A stretch of DNA of 64,000 nt from Rhodothalassium salexigens DSM 2132 (GTDB lineage Bacteria; Pseudomonadota; Alphaproteobacteria; Sphingomonadales; Rhodothalassiaceae), in assembly GCF_004341375.1 (NCBI RefSeq), contig NZ_SLXO01000004.1, positions 1 through 64,000 of the forward strand, written 5' to 3'. Within the stretch, counting starts at the first letter, position 1, and each line of letters begins with the position of its first letter. The notes under the pieces are model-generated. The model worked only from the letters and a program-made list of their open reading frames with translations, did not search any database and was not told where the DNA came from. Both the position numbers and the translations under genes were made by a program. Shown here piece by piece: positions 6,716-17,408 of this stretch.

Positions 6716-8254
6716 TCAGGCGGCCGCGTCTTGCGACCCTTTCGGTTGTCCTGCGAATGCCGTGGCGAGAAGGGTTTCGGTATCCATGAGCGCGCCTTCC
6801 ACCCAGCCCTGCAAATCCGCATAGGCTTCGCCGCACAGGTATAGTGGGCGGTCGGCGAGCGGCTGGCGCAAGGCGGCCGAGAGGTCCCAACTGCGCACGA
6901 AGGGCGTCCAGCTATGGTAGCCGCCGCCGAAAGGTGCGTTGGCCCAGTTCTGAAAGACGCCGTAGCGGGGGGCGGGAAGGTCGGCGGCGTGCATCTCGGA
7001 CAGTTGCTCGTTCAGGCGCGCGGTCAAGGCGGCGGGTGCCTGGCGTGGCGCTTCGGCCGGATCCATGCCGGCGCATGGGGCGGCGTCGGGCGGCATCATC
7101 CCGGACCAGAAGTCCACACAGTCGCCGTCGGCATAGGCGCCGAGCAGCAGCGCGGGACCGCTGTCGCCATAGTCGGCCGCTCCCCAATAATAGCAGGCGC
7201 AGAGCGGCAGGTTGGTGTTCGAGATTGTCATGGCCGAGCGGGTGATCTGGCCCGGACCGCCCGGCAGGTCCTGCCACCAGGGCTCGGGATAGACGAGGAA
7301 CGTCTTGGCAGCCGGCAAGCCGACCACCTTGTCGAGGTCGACGGGCCAAGTTCGGGGTGTCGCGTCGGCGTCGGTCAACCGAATGCCGGACAAGGCCGCC
7401 GGCGGCAGGGCGCAAATCACCTGTGCCGCCTCGATCGTTTCGGGCCCGTGCGCCGTGGCGAAGGTGAGCGCGACGCCGTCGTCGGCCCCGGCGAAGCGCA
7501 GGCTGGTGAGCCGGTGGCCCTTCCGGACCGTACAGCCGGCGTCGTGCGCGCGTGCCGCGAGGGCCTCGACCAGCGACTGGAAGCCCGCATCCAGGACATA
7601 GAAGGGGCCCGCCGAACTGACCAGCAGATGCAGGGTCATGTTATAGGCGTTGCCATTGGCAACCGCGGTCGGGTGGCCGGTATTGTCGCGCACCAGCGCG
7701 AATGCTTCGGGCGACAGGCGTGCACTGAGCATGTTGGCGAACCCGAGGCTGTGGAGCGGGCGCCCGTCCACCGTCGCCGTGCGCAGATAGGCGATCAACG
7801 CGTCCAGTGTCTCGGCGGTCACGGGCAGATGGTCTTGCAGGCCCGGCAGGGCGTCGAACAGCGCCGCCATCAGCAGGGCATAGGGATTCTGTCCCGCTTC
7901 TTCGGGCGTCACGAAGTAAGGCACTTTGTCAGCGTCGGCGAAATCGGCCTCCACCAAGCGGTGGTCACGCAGATAGGACAACCAAACGCCAGCATCGACC
8001 TCGGTCTTGGCCAGGCCCAGTGCGTCGACCAAGCCGGTGACCAGAGGTTGTTGAGCCGAGAAATTGGTGCCGCCCAGTTCGGCGATCACGCCGGGAACCT
8101 CGGGCAGTTCCACCGACCACAGGCGACCGCCAAGTCGCTCCGATGCCTCGAACAGGGCGATGCGGGCGCCCGGGCGCTCCCGGCTCAGCCGATCGGCGGC
8201 ATAGGCGCCCGAGACGCCACCGCCGACGATCGCAATGTCATACGCTGCACCCAT
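6716..8254 (-). CDS. FAD-dependent amine oxidase-type oxidoreductase
   Basis: Flavoprotein of about 512 aa of the monoamine/L-amino-acid oxidase family, expected to oxidise a C-N bond using FAD and oxygen. The N-terminal dinucleotide motif is IAIVGGGVSGAYAADRL, followed by FEASERLGGRLWS (second FAD contact). The C-terminal FAD part includes PFGGGYHSW and LYLCGEAYADLQGWVEGAL. I chose the ATG at 8254 (MGAAYDIAIVGGG); an ATG at 8269 is also possible. It lies upstream of the borosin genes on the same strand, but 370 bases of AT-rich DNA separate them, and its own composition is that of the host chromosome. It could be a tailoring enzyme for the peptide, but an unrelated catabolic role is at least as likely. 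Substrate unknown. Confidence 0.8.
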   Translation of the reverse strand: MGAAYDIAIVGGGVSGAYAADRLSRERPGARIALFEASERLGGRLWSVELPEVPGVIAELGGTNFSAQQPLVTGLVDALGLAKTEVDAGVWLSYLRDHRLVEADFADADKVPYFVTPEEAGQNPYALLMAALFDALPGLQDHLPVTAETLDALIAYLRTATVDGRPLHSLGFANMLSARLSPEAFALVRDNTGHPTAVANGNAYNMTLHLLVSSAGPFYVLDAGFQSLVEALAARAHDAGCTVRKGHRLTSLRFAGADDGVALTFATAHGPETIEAAQVICALPPAALSGIRLTDADATPRTWPVDLDKVVGLPAAKTFLVYPEPWWQDLPGGPGQITRSAMTISNTNLPLCACYYWGAADYGDSGPALLLGAYADGDCVDFWSGMMPPDAAPCAGMDPAEAPRQAPAALTARLNEQLSEMHAADLPAPRYGVFQNWANAPFGGGYHSWTPFVRSWDLSAALRQPLADRPLYLCGEAYADLQGWVEGALMDTETLLATAFAGQPKGSQDAAA

Positions 8255-8417
8255 CTTCCCCCCGCCCATCGCACCCGACGCCGTCGGTGCGTGGCGGCGC
8301 CGTTTCCGTCGGTTTCAAGTGCGGGCAGGAGTATTCCTGAAATGCGCGGAGGTGTCCATTCTCAAAAAATTTTATACCCGTGTCGCGGGGAAAACTTTTC
8401 CGGGCCTGTGGCCACGG

Positions 8418-8762
8418 TCAGGCGGGCCGCGCGACGCCGGCTTCGGCAAGCTTCGGGCCAAGCCCGCCGGTGATCCACAGCCAGGTCATGTAATAGTCCG
8501 AGACCAGCGACCACAGCGGATAGCGGAAGGTGGCGGGGCGGTTGCGCTCGATCAGCGCGTGGGAGAGCCAGGCCGGGCCATAGCCCGCCACCGGCATGGC
8601 CAAGAGCAGCCAGAGCGGCCCGGCGAGGAGCGCCCACAGCGCCACCCCGAGCGAGCCGGCCGCCGCCAGATAGTGCCAGGCGCGGGTCGCCGGCGCGCTA
8701 TGCTCGCGCAGGTAAAACAGAAAGAACGCGCCATAGGTGGCGATTCGGTTGCTTTGGGTCAC
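8418..8762 (-). CDS. DUF962 / Mpo1-like membrane protein
   Basis: A 114-aa protein of the DUF962 family, whose yeast member Mpo1 is an iron-dependent dioxygenase of 2-hydroxy fatty acids. Visible: [19 protein letters not shown] at the start (conserved H-x(n)-H region), two or three hydrophobic segments between residues 30 and 65, and [19 protein letters not shown] near the end. The start is a GTG at 8762 with GGGAGG 7 nt upstream. The bacterial role is not established; lipid alpha-oxidation would be an inference from yeast. It closes the leftward run beginning with the aminotransferase at 16 kb, 69 nt after yacG. Confidence 0.75.
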   Translation of the reverse strand: MTQSNRIATYGAFFLFYLREHSAPATRAWHYLAAAGSLGVALWALLAGPLWLLLAMPVAGYGPAWLSHALIERNRPATFRYPLWSLVSDYYMTWLWITGGLGPKLAEAGVARPA

Positions 8763-8831
8763 GCGCAGCCTCCCCTTCGGGCGATTAGTATACGCCTAAA
8801 GCGGGGCGGGGCAAAGGGCCGGCGGGGGCGT

Positions 8832-9056
8832 TCAGCCGTCGTCGGTGGGCCAGTGGTCGGGGTCGGCGGGCGTGGTGCCGGGCAGCACATAGCCCTCGCC
8901 GAGCCAGCGGTGCAGGTCCACGTCGGCGCAGCGCTTGGAACAGAACGGCCGGTAGCCGGCGTCGGTGGGCTTGTCGCACAGCGGACAGCGCCCGGCGGCC
9001 GAGGCCGTGTCGGTCGATGGCTGGCTGGGCGGTGCGGGCGTCGGGGGCGGGGCCAT
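8832..9056 (-). CDS. yacG: DNA gyrase inhibitor YacG (zinc protein)
   Basis: Small zinc-binding protein of 74 aa. YacG of E. coli binds GyrB and inhibits gyrase. The zinc site is seen as CPLC at about residues 24-27 and CSKRC at 39-43, followed by the family signature DVDLHRWLGEGYVLPG. The first 20 residues are Pro-rich and variable. It follows the RNase E/G gene by 126 nt on the same strand, an order common in alphaproteobacteria. Confidence 0.9.
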   Translation of the reverse strand: MAPPPTPAPPSQPSTDTASAAGRCPLCDKPTDAGYRPFCSKRCADVDLHRWLGEGYVLPGTTPADPDHWPTDDG

Positions 9057-9182
9057 GGGCGACCTGCTGGCTTGAGGGGCTGAGCGGGGTCCGGCACGGG
9101 CCAGCCGGTGTTCGCGGTCGCGGGCCCGTGGCGGCGGTGTCCGGCGGTCGGTGTCGGGCGGGCGGGTGGTGTTGGTCGGGGC

Positions 9183-10580
9183 TCAGCCGCCGGTGGACAC
9201 ATGGGCGCCGGCGGGGCTGCCGGTCTCGACCCGCACCGATCGCCCGGTCTGCTCGCTTAGCCTCTGGCATACGGGCTCGGTCTTGTCGAGCCAGCCGGCG
9301 ACCGCCTCGGGGGCGCGTAACACCAGCGTGCCCGGGCGGCGCTCGGTCTCGGCGGTGCGCAGGCCCTGGCGCACCAGGGCGAGCGCCCGGGTCTCCACCG
9401 ACAGTTGCGGGCGCGCCGGGGTCAACAGCCGGTCGCGCAGGCTGAGGCCGCGGCGCTGGCGGTTGACCACCACGAGCCCGGCCGCCTTGACCTGGTGGCG
9501 CCGGGTCGGGCGCGGGTCGCGGGCGAGGCCGGCGTCGAGCGCGGCGAGCACCCGGTCCCAATCGTCGGCGCGCTTGAGGCCGACGAAATCGATGAAGATC
9601 TGTCCGGCCAGGTCTTGCAGGCGGATCTGGCGCGCGGCGTGCTCGGCGGCGGCCAGGTTGAGGCTCAGCCGGTTGGTCTCCAGGCTGGCGCCGTCGCGGC
9701 CGCGCTGGTTGACGTCGATCACCGCGCCGCCGCGGGTCTGGTCGATGCCCAGCGAACCGCCGCCGGGCAGGTCGACCTCGGCGGCCAGGGCGTCGTCGAT
9801 GGCGTCGTCGACGCCGCGCTCGGCGAACAGGTCGGCGCGCTCGGTCCAGGCGTTGAGGGCGAGCCCGGTGTCGGGGCTTTGCGCCAGATGGTGGCGCACC
9901 CGGCGGGCGAGGTCGCGGCCCTCGACGGTCACGGTTGCCGGTCCGGCGGGGGCCAGCCGGGTCAGCGCGTCGACCACCGGGTCGGGGGCGGCGAGCAGCA
10001 GGCACGGCGCGCTGTCGTCTTCGGTCACGGTCAGCAGGATGCCGCCCAAGGCTTGGGCCTCGGCGCGCACCGCCTCGGGGGTGGCATGGGCGGCGGCGGC
10101 CTCGACGGTGACGCGCACGCGCGCGCCCACTGGGTCGAGCGCCGAGACCAGGGCGGCTTCGTGGCCGTCGTCGCCGTCGAAGCGCGGCGACACGGTGACC
10201 CGGCGACCGGTCTCCACGGTCACGGTGCGGCCTTCGAGCACCAGGCGTCGGCGCGCCACCGGTTTCTTGTCGGGGTCGTGGGCGCTGGGCAGGGCGGCGA
10301 TCTGCACGGTCACCAGCGCGCCCTCGGTGAAGCCGCGGCGGTCCTGGCGGTCGGGCATGATCGCGTCGAGCCCGTCGCCGAGGTCGAGCCGGCAGATGCC
10401 CTTGCCGCCGTCGATCGCGGTCACCCGGGCGCCGAAGATGGCGCCGGGGCGCACCGGGTCGTCGCTGCCGCCGGGGCCGGCGGTGCGCCAGTGGCCCAGT
10501 TCGACCAACCGGTCGTCTTCGAGCAGCGCCGCGCGCATCTCGCCCGGGCTTTCGGTCAACAGCAACTCAGATCGGGTCAT
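9183..10580 (-). CDS. rng: Ribonuclease E/G family protein
   Basis: Endoribonuclease-type protein of 465 aa. It shows an S1-like RNA-binding segment near residues 40-90, then the catalytic-domain signatures GIDQTRGGAVIDVN (with the Asp that binds magnesium) and LAGQIFIDFVGLKRADDW. It lacks the long C-terminal scaffold of RNase E, so it is RNase G-like. It also lacks the CPxCxG zinc link near the end, which ends instead in a short variable tail; this is a shorter alphaproteobacterial variant. Its ATG overlaps the maf stop (ATGA), implying coupled translation in the infA-maf-rng-yacG operon. A degradosome role is not supported here. Confidence 0.8.
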   Translation of the reverse strand: MTRSELLLTESPGEMRAALLEDDRLVELGHWRTAGPGGSDDPVRPGAIFGARVTAIDGGKGICRLDLGDGLDAIMPDRQDRRGFTEGALVTVQIAALPSAHDPDKKPVARRRLVLEGRTVTVETGRRVTVSPRFDGDDGHEAALVSALDPVGARVRVTVEAAAAHATPEAVRAEAQALGGILLTVTEDDSAPCLLLAAPDPVVDALTRLAPAGPATVTVEGRDLARRVRHHLAQSPDTGLALNAWTERADLFAERGVDDAIDDALAAEVDLPGGGSLGIDQTRGGAVIDVNQRGRDGASLETNRLSLNLAAAEHAARQIRLQDLAGQIFIDFVGLKRADDWDRVLAALDAGLARDPRPTRRHQVKAAGLVVVNRQRRGLSLRDRLLTPARPQLSVETRALALVRQGLRTAETERRPGTLVLRAPEAVAGWLDKTEPVCQRLSEQTGRSVRVETGSPAGAHVSTGG

Positions 10581-11293
10581 GACGGAGTCTCGGGGCTGGG
10601 GGGCAGGTCACGGGCCAGCGGGAAGCCGGCACCGGCAAGCATCTGCGCGGTCTCGAACAGGGGCAGGCCGACCACGTTGGAATAGGAGCCCTGGACGAAG
10701 CGGATGAACGCCGCGGCCAGGCCCTGGATGGCGTAGCCGCCGGCCTTGCCGTGCCAGTCGCCCTGGTCGAGGTAGAGCGTCGTCTCGGCGTGCGACAGGC
10801 GCTTGAAGGCGACCGTGGATTGGACCACGCGGACGGTCTGACGGCCGTCGGGGGCGATCAGCGAGACGCCTGAATAGACCCGGTGCCGGCGCCCCGACAA
10901 CAGCGCCAGACAGCGCCCGGCGGTGGCGCGGTCGAGCGCCTTGGGCAGCGCCCGGGTGCCCACCGCCACCACCGTGTCGGCGGCCAGCAGATAGGCGGGC
11001 GCCTGGGCGGTCGGGCCAACCCCGGCGGTCTCGGCGGCGAGGGCTGTGTGGGCGGCGGCGGCCTTCTCGCGCGCCAGGCGTTCGGCGAGCGCACGCGGGG
11101 GTTCGTCGCGGCGCGGCGTTTCGTCGATATGGGCGGGGGCCACGGCGTCCGGCACGATGCCGATCTGGCCCAGCAGGTCGCGCCGGCGCGGGCTCGCCGA
11201 CGCCAGGGTGAGCGTCGGTCTCGGACCGGTCGGGCTGGCGGTCGGCCCGGCGGTCGGCCCGGATGGTGGGGCGGGCTGTGCGGGTGGCGTCAC
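10577..11293 (-). CDS. maf: Maf-like nucleoside triphosphate pyrophosphatase
   Basis: House-cleaning enzyme of 238 aa that hydrolyses non-canonical or excess nucleotides (dTTP/UTP or modified NTPs) to monophosphates. Family motifs: [12 protein letters not shown] near residue 30 (phosphate loop), [12 protein letters not shown] (catalytic Asp), [13 protein letters not shown] and [11 protein letters not shown]. The N-terminal 27 residues are a Pro-rich extension beyond the usual Maf start. The GTG start at 11293 overlaps the infA stop (GTGA), while a later start is possible given the poorly conserved extension. Maf between infA and an RNase E/G gene is a standard alphaproteobacterial arrangement. 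Exact substrate not decidable from sequence. Confidence 0.9.
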   Translation of the reverse strand: MTPPAQPAPPSGPTAGPTASPTGPRPTLTLASASPRRRDLLGQIGIVPDAVAPAHIDETPRRDEPPRALAERLAREKAAAAHTALAAETAGVGPTAQAPAYLLAADTVVAVGTRALPKALDRATAGRCLALLSGRRHRVYSGVSLIAPDGRQTVRVVQSTVAFKRLSHAETTLYLDQGDWHGKAGGYAIQGLAAAFIRFVQGSYSNVVGLPLFETAQMLAGAGFPLARDLPPSPETPS

Positions 11294-11508
11294 TTGAAGC
11301 GGTAGGTGATGCGGCCCTTGGTGAGGTCGTAGGGCGTCAGTTCGACCAGCACCTCGTCGCCGGTCAGCACGCGGATGCGGTTCTTGCGCATCTTGCCCGC
11401 CGTGTGGCCGAGGACTTCATGGCCGTTTTCCAGTTTGACCCGAAACATCGCGTTCGGCAGCAGTTCGGTGACCGTGCCGCGCATTTCCAAGACTTCTTCC
11501 TTGCTCAT
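11290..11508 (-). CDS. infA: Translation initiation factor IF-1
   Basis: IF-1 of 72 aa, an OB-fold protein that blocks the ribosomal A site during initiation. [39 protein letters not shown] and [17 protein letters not shown] match the family end to end. The frame is open further upstream to 11556, but the family start is the ATG at 11508. It is followed at once by maf (GTGA overlap) and preceded by 136 nt after the phosphatase gene, where its own promoter could lie. Confidence 0.97.
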   Translation of the reverse strand: MSKEEVLEMRGTVTELLPNAMFRVKLENGHEVLGHTAGKMRKNRIRVLTGDEVLVELTPYDLTKGRITYRFK

Positions 11509-11644
11509 TCGCGCTCCAGATATGGGTAAGCCCCCGGGCACGGGCGCCGGCTGCATGGTCGGTCGGACGATCCGGTGGGGGACGCTGCGTTTGGCTCTCT
11601 TCTGGGGGTTCGTCGCGCCAATTGCAAGGGCCGCGGCGTGGCTG

Positions 11645-12142
11645 TCAAGCCCGGCCCGGCGGCGTGAAGTCGAACCGCTCGGCGATCTTGTGGGCCAACT
11701 GGTCGCGCAGCAGCCGATAGCCGGCCAGTTGCTGCTCGCGGCTGCCGCCGATGTCGCCGGGGTCCTGGACCGGCCAGTATTCCACCGGCTGGTCGGGGTC
11801 GGCGCGATCGCGGCACAGGCGGTGGTGCGCTTCGGGGCTGAGCGAGACGACGAGCGCGAACCGGTCGACCGCCACCTGGTCCAAGCCCTTGGGCGTCAGC
11901 CCCTCGGCCGACAATCCCACCTCTTGCAGCACCGCTTCGACGAACGGGTCGGGGGTGGCTTGGTCGGAGTCGTGGGTATCTGGGGCATCGGGGCCGGCGG
12001 GGTCGGTTGGGGCGATCCCGGCCGACTCGACGAACACCCGGCGCCGGCAATGCCGGTCGCACAGGCGGTGTGCCAGGATCGACCGGATGGTGTTGCGCCC
12101 GCACACGAACAAGACGCTGCGCGGCGGCGGCGCGGGGGTCAT
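11645..12142 (-). CDS. Low-molecular-weight phosphatase / arsenate reductase-like
   Basis: A 165-aa protein of the low-molecular-weight protein tyrosine phosphatase fold. The phosphate loop C-x5-R is seen as VCGRNTIRS at residues 13-21, and a late Asp in [11 protein letters not shown] is the usual general acid (DP motif). This fold also covers thioredoxin-linked arsenate reductases, but no extra redox cysteines are evident, so phosphatase is more likely. It starts 4 nt after UPF0262 in the hisG-hisD-UPF0262 operon; that position is common in alphaproteobacteria, yet its substrate is unknown. Confidence 0.8.
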   Translation of the reverse strand: MTPAPPPRSVLFVCGRNTIRSILAHRLCDRHCRRRVFVESAGIAPTDPAGPDAPDTHDSDQATPDPFVEAVLQEVGLSAEGLTPKGLDQVAVDRFALVVSLSPEAHHRLCRDRADPDQPVEYWPVQDPGDIGGSREQQLAGYRLLRDQLAHKIAERFDFTPPGRA

Positions 12143-12146
12143 CCGC

Positions 12147-12647
12147 TCAGCCCTTCAGGTGCAGCACGCAGACCAGGGTGAACAACCGCCGGCCGGTGTC
12201 GAAGTCCATTTCCACCTTGTCGGCGAGCTTCTCCACCAACAATTCGGCACCCTCGTTGTGGACGCCGCGCCGGCCCATGTCGATCGCCTCGATCTTCGAC
12301 GGTGCGGCGGTCTTGATGGCCTCGAAATAGCTTTCGCAGATCTTGAAATAGTCGCGGATGATGCGCCGGAACGGCGTCACCGACAGGCGGAACTGTTCGA
12401 GCGGATTGTCGTCGGTGTCGGCGAGTGCGAACACCAGGCGCGATTCGCGCGCGCCGAGCGTCAGCTTGAACGGCCCGGCATAGCCACCGGGCAGCGGCAT
12501 GCGCGGCGCGAAATGGTTGGTCTCCAGCAGGTCGAAGATGGCCACCCGCCGCTCGTGCTCGATATCCGCGTTCCACGACACGACGCCCGGCTGGTCCACC
12601 GTGACGTCGATCAGACGCGGGTCGGGCGCGGTGGCGGCTGCGGTCAT
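12147..12647 (-). CDS. UPF0262 family protein
   Basis: Conserved alphaproteobacterial protein of 166 aa and unknown function. Family sequence is clear in the second half: FRLSVTPFRRIIRDYFKICES, AIDMGRRGVHNEGAELL and FDTGRRLFTLVCVLHL. The ATG at 12647 overlaps the hisD stop (ATGA), so it is translated with hisD. It is soluble, with no signal peptide or membrane segment. The fixed placement between hisD and a small phosphatase gene is typical of the group and says nothing definite about function. Confidence 0.88.
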   Translation of the reverse strand: MTAAATAPDPRLIDVTVDQPGVVSWNADIEHERRVAIFDLLETNHFAPRMPLPGGYAGPFKLTLGARESRLVFALADTDDNPLEQFRLSVTPFRRIIRDYFKICESYFEAIKTAAPSKIEAIDMGRRGVHNEGAELLVEKLADKVEMDFDTGRRLFTLVCVLHLKG

Positions 12648-13978
12648 CGCGCCGCCGGGTCCGATGACCGGTCCGACGCCGGCGCCTGTCCCAGCCGCAG
12701 CGCCACCGAGCGCGCGTGGGCGTCGAGTCCCTCGGCATCGGCCAGCGTCACCGCCGCCGGGCCGATCAGGTCGAGCCCGTCGCGCGAACAGTGCAGCATG
12801 GTCGACCGCTTCATGAAGTCGGTGACCCCAAGGCCCGAGGCGAAGCGCGCCTGACGCCCGGTGGGCAGCACATGGTTGGGGCCGCCCACATAGTCGCCGA
12901 CCGCCTCGGGCGTGTGGCGGCCGAGGAAGATGGCGCCGGCATGGGCGATGGTGTCGGCCAGCGCCTCGGCGTCGTCGACCGCCAGCGCCAGATGCTCGGG
13001 TGCCAACCGGTCGACCAGGGTGCCGGTCTCGGCGATCAGGTCTTCGACCAGGATGATCGCCCCCCATTGCGCCCAACTGGCCGCGGCGATGTCGCGCCGG
13101 GGCAGGGTTTCCAGATGCTCGGCCACCGCCGCTTCGACCCGGGCGGCGAAGTCGGCATCGTCGGTGATCAGCACCGCTTGCGCCACCGGGTCGTGTTCGG
13201 CCTGGCTCAACAGGTCGGCGGCGATCACCGCGGGGTCGTTGGCCTTGTCCGAGACCACCAGGATCTCGCTCGGCCCGGCGATGCTGTCGATGCCCACCTG
13301 GCCGAAGACCTGGCGCTTGGCCTCGGCCACATAGGCGTTGCCGGGGCCGGTGATCACGTCCACCGGGGCCACGGTTTCGGTGCCGAAGGCGAGCGCGGCG
13401 ATCGCCTGCGCGCCGCCCACGCGGTAGATCTCGTCGACGCCGGCGATGTCGGCGGCGGTCAGGATCAGCGGGTCGATGTGGCCGTCGGGGGTCGGCACGG
13501 TCATCGCCAGGCGCTTGACCCCGGCGACCTTGGCCGGCAGCGCGTTCATCAATACCGACGAGGGATAGACCGCCGTGCCGCCGGGGACATACAGGCCGGC
13601 GGCGTCCACCGGCAGCCAGCGAAAGCCCATCGACACGCCGGCGGCGTCGGTGAAGCGGCGGCTTTTCGGCACCTCCGACTCGTGGAAGGCGCTGATCCGG
13701 TCGGCGGCCAGTTCCAGCGCTTCGAGGGTCTTGCGGTTGAGCGACTTGCGCGCGGCGCGGATGTCGCCCTGGGGCACCCGCAGCGTCTCGGCGGTCAACT
13801 CGGTGCGGTCGAACTGGCGGGTCAGGTCGATCAGGGCCGCGTCGCCCTCGGCGCGGACGCGCGCGATGATCCGGCGCACGGTGTCGGCCACGTCGGCGGC
13901 GGGGGCGCGCTCGGCGGTCGCGAAGGCGCGGAAGCGTTCGGTGAAATTGGCGTCCCGGCTGTTGAGCTTAAGCGGCAT
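12644..13978 (-). CDS. hisD: Histidinol dehydrogenase
   Basis: Zinc enzyme of 444 aa that carries out the last two steps of histidine synthesis, L-histidinol to L-histidine with two NAD+. Seen: [21 protein letters not shown], the zinc ligand region [12 protein letters not shown] (Gln, His), [22 protein letters not shown], the catalytic His in LAPEHLAL, and [26 protein letters not shown]. Length is normal. It overlaps the end of hisG by 11 nt and the start of UPF0262 by 4 nt, so this is a compact his operon fragment; other his genes are outside the window. Confidence 0.97.
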   Translation of the reverse strand: MPLKLNSRDANFTERFRAFATAERAPAADVADTVRRIIARVRAEGDAALIDLTRQFDRTELTAETLRVPQGDIRAARKSLNRKTLEALELAADRISAFHESEVPKSRRFTDAAGVSMGFRWLPVDAAGLYVPGGTAVYPSSVLMNALPAKVAGVKRLAMTVPTPDGHIDPLILTAADIAGVDEIYRVGGAQAIAALAFGTETVAPVDVITGPGNAYVAEAKRQVFGQVGIDSIAGPSEILVVSDKANDPAVIAADLLSQAEHDPVAQAVLITDDADFAARVEAAVAEHLETLPRRDIAAASWAQWGAIILVEDLIAETGTLVDRLAPEHLALAVDDAEALADTIAHAGAIFLGRHTPEAVGDYVGGPNHVLPTGRQARFASGLGVTDFMKRSTMLHCSRDGLDLIGPAAVTLADAEGLDAHARSVALRLGQAPASDRSSDPAAR

Positions 13979-14669
13979 GAGCGGCGACCTCCCGAAACCG
14001 ATTGACCCAGGCCCCGACCGTGTTGGGTCGGGTCTTGAACGCGGCGCGGTTGACGATCAGCCGCGACGTTACATGGGCGATCACCGCCACTTCGCGCAGA
14101 TGATTGGCCTTCAGCGTCGAGCCCGAGCTGACCAGGTCGACGATCCGCCGCGACAGCCCCAGCGCCGGCGCCAGTTCCATGGCGCCGCTGAGCTTGACGC
14201 ATTCGGCCTGAATGCCGTGACGCGCGAAGTGCGCCCGGGTGATGTTGGGATATTTGGTCGCCACACGGATGTGGCCCACATTGTGCGGCGTGTCGCCGGC
14301 GGCGTCGGTGACCATGTGGCCCAAGGGGCCCGCCGGGTCGGGTTCGGCCAGCGACAGCCGGCAATGGCCGATATCCAGGTCGAGCGGTGCATAGAGATCG
14401 TCATACGCGAACTCCATCAGCACATCGTTGCCGGCGACGCCCAGGTGCGCGCCGCCGAACGCCACGAAGGTGGCCACGTCGAAGGCGCGGACCCGGATGA
14501 TATGCAGCCCCGGCACGTTGGTGGCGAAGCGCAGCCGGCGTTCGTCGTCGTCGTCGAACGCCGGTTCGGGGTCGATGCCGGCGGCACGGATCAGCGGCAT
14601 CACTTCCTTGAGGATGCGGCCCTTGGGCAGGGCCAGGACCAACGGCTCGTCTGGTTGCATTTGGCTCAT
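13968..14669 (-). CDS. hisG: ATP phosphoribosyltransferase, catalytic subunit
   Basis: First enzyme of histidine synthesis, joining ATP and PRPP, 233 aa. Motifs: [16 protein letters not shown] at the start, [31 protein letters not shown], and the PRPP loop in [13 protein letters not shown]. The length is that of the short form (HisG-S), which needs the regulatory partner HisZ; no hisZ is seen here. Start at the ATG at 14669, where the family sequence begins ([17 protein letters not shown]). Feedback control by histidine is known for the family through HisZ. Confidence 0.95.
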   Translation of the reverse strand: MSQMQPDEPLVLALPKGRILKEVMPLIRAAGIDPEPAFDDDDERRLRFATNVPGLHIIRVRAFDVATFVAFGGAHLGVAGNDVLMEFAYDDLYAPLDLDIGHCRLSLAEPDPAGPLGHMVTDAAGDTPHNVGHIRVATKYPNITRAHFARHGIQAECVKLSGAMELAPALGLSRRIVDLVSSGSTLKANHLREVAVIAHVTSRLIVNRAAFKTRPNTVGAWVNRFREVAAHAA

Positions 14670-14733
14670 GGCCTCGCTTTGCCAGGACTGCCGGCGGTTT
14701 GCAAGCCGGCCGGGTGGGACGGGAACGCACATC

Positions 14734-14767
14734 CCGCCTGGCGCGTGGGCGGCGGCGCGCCAGGCGG
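14734..14767 (-). terminator. Strong hairpin after the aminotransferase gene
   Basis: A perfect 12-bp stem (CCGCCTGGCGCG / CGCGCCAGGCGG, 10-nt loop) begins 8 nt past the stop of the aminotransferase and precedes hisG. There is no T-run, so it may be a Rho-assisted terminator or an RNA-stability hairpin. Confidence 0.5.
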
Positions 14768-14775
14768 AACGTGAC

Positions 14776-16044
<1,269 letters not shown>

Positions 16045-16168
16045 CTACTCTAGCGCGCGCCGACGCCCTTGCCTATGAGGAACCCCCACCCTTGAACCCG
16101 GCACCCCGGCGGCGGCCGCCGCGCCCGGTTTCGCCCCCCACCCGTTTCGTTCGCAAGGAGTTGCCCCC

Positions 16169-16645
16169 ATGGAGCGCCATTACACCTGGCAAGACCCCGC
16201 GCCATTGGCCGACCGGGTCAAGGACAGCGACGGCTTGACCTATCTGCAACGCATGCTCGACAATGGCGACCGACCGCCGATGGCGTCGACGCTCGACTTC
16301 TGGCTCGATGCGGTGGGCGAGGGCTGGACCCGCTGGCGCGGCCGGCCGGGGCAATGGGCCATGAACCCGATCGGCAGCATCCATGGCGGCTATGCGGCGA
16401 GCCTGCTCGACACCGCGCTGGCGTGCGCGGTGCACAGCACGCTCGACCGGGGCGAGGCTTACACGACGCTGGAATTCAAGGTGAATCTGGTGCGCGGCCT
16501 GCGCCCGGACGCCGGCGAGGTGGTGTGCGAAAGCCGCATCGTCCACCGCGGCCGGCGCACCGGCACCGCCGAGGCGCAGTTGTTCGACGCGCGCGGCAAG
16601 CTCGCCGCCCACGGTACCACCACCTGTCTGATCGTGCCGCTCTAA
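16169..16645 (+). CDS. PaaI-family hotdog thioesterase
   Basis: Acyl-CoA thioesterase-like protein of 158 aa with a single hotdog domain. The active-site signature is seen as PIGSIHGGYAASLLDTALACAV (HGG with the nearby Asp), followed by TLEFKVNLVRGL and AEAQLFDARGKLAAHGTTTCLI. It would hydrolyse aromatic or medium acyl-CoA esters. AAGGAG lies 8 nt before the ATG at 16169. It is divergent from the aminotransferase gene and 119 nt ahead of the sigma-factor gene, from which it seems functionally separate. Confidence 0.88.
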   Translation: MERHYTWQDPAPLADRVKDSDGLTYLQRMLDNGDRPPMASTLDFWLDAVGEGWTRWRGRPGQWAMNPIGSIHGGYAASLLDTALACAVHSTLDRGEAYTTLEFKVNLVRGLRPDAGEVVCESRIVHRGRRTGTAEAQLFDARGKLAAHGTTTCLIVPL

Positions 16646-16764
16646 CGCCCCAGCCGCCGGCCGCCGCCGCCCCCCGGGGCGCGCAATCGCTGCGAAGGGT
16701 GGCCCGGCCCCGGGACGTAGCAAGGCCACCAGGGCCCGGTGGGCCCGTGTGTCGGGCGGTGTGG

Positions 16765-17346
16765 ATGACGGTTGGACCGGGCGATAGCGACGAGGCGTTG
16801 ATGCAGCGCGTGGCAGAGGGCTCGGCCGCCGCCTATGGCGTGCTGGTGCGGCGCCACGCAGAGCGCTATCTGGCGCTCGCCAGCCGCCTGTCGGTGGACC
16901 ACGGCATGGCCGAAGAGGCGGTGCAGGACGCGTTCGCCAAGCTGTGGCAACAGCCGCACCGGTTCGACGCCCGCAAGGCGCGCTTTACCACCTGGTTCTA
17001 CCGGGTGGTCGCCAACCGCTGTTTCGACCTGCGCCGCAAGCGCCGGCCCGAGCCGCTGCCCGAGGGCTTCGACCAGGCCGATGACGGCCCGACCGCCGAA
17101 GACCGCCTGGTCGAACGCGACCGGGCGCGGCTGCTGGGCGCGGCGCTCGATGCGCTGCCCGAGCGCCAGCGCTTGGCGGTGACCCTGTGCTATCTGGAAG
17201 GCTTGTCCAACGCCGAGGCGGCGGCGGTGCTGGACGTGCACGTCAAGGCGCTGGAATCGCTGCTGACCCGGGCGCGCGGCGGCTTGCGCAAGCGGCTCGG
17301 CGCCGACCGGGCGGTGCTGTTGGCGCCGCTGGCGAAGGACGCGTGA
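16765..17346 (+). CDS. ECF RNA polymerase sigma factor
   Basis: Extracytoplasmic-function sigma factor of 193 aa. Region 2 covers about residues 20-90 (AEEAVQDAFAKLWQQ, FTTWFYRVVANRCFDLRRKR, the part that melts the -10 box). Region 4 covers about 125-180 (LPERQRLAVTLCYLEGLSNAEAAAVL, then LTRARGGLRKRL), the -35-binding helix-turn-helix. The ATG at 16765 fits region 2; the open frame to 16354 is an overlap with the thioesterase gene in another frame. It heads a three-gene set with a one-span protein and a metal-sensor-like protein, resembling the CnrH/CnrY/CnrX type of system, so release by a periplasmic metal or stress signal is likely. Confidence 0.9.
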   Translation: MTVGPGDSDEALMQRVAEGSAAAYGVLVRRHAERYLALASRLSVDHGMAEEAVQDAFAKLWQQPHRFDARKARFTTWFYRVVANRCFDLRRKRRPEPLPEGFDQADDGPTAEDRLVERDRARLLGAALDALPERQRLAVTLCYLEGLSNAEAAAVLDVHVKALESLLTRARGGLRKRLGADRAVLLAPLAKDA

Positions 17347-17408
17347 GCCCTTGGACGTACCAAATCTACCCGTCCGGCGACCGGCCGGCGGGGTGAAGGA
17401 GACCGGCG

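Noticed and set aside
9057-10005. 406-aa minus-strand frame overlapping yacG and the RNase E/G gene
   Set aside because: Arg/Pro-rich shadow frame without motifs; the RNase E/G frame carries the conserved residues.
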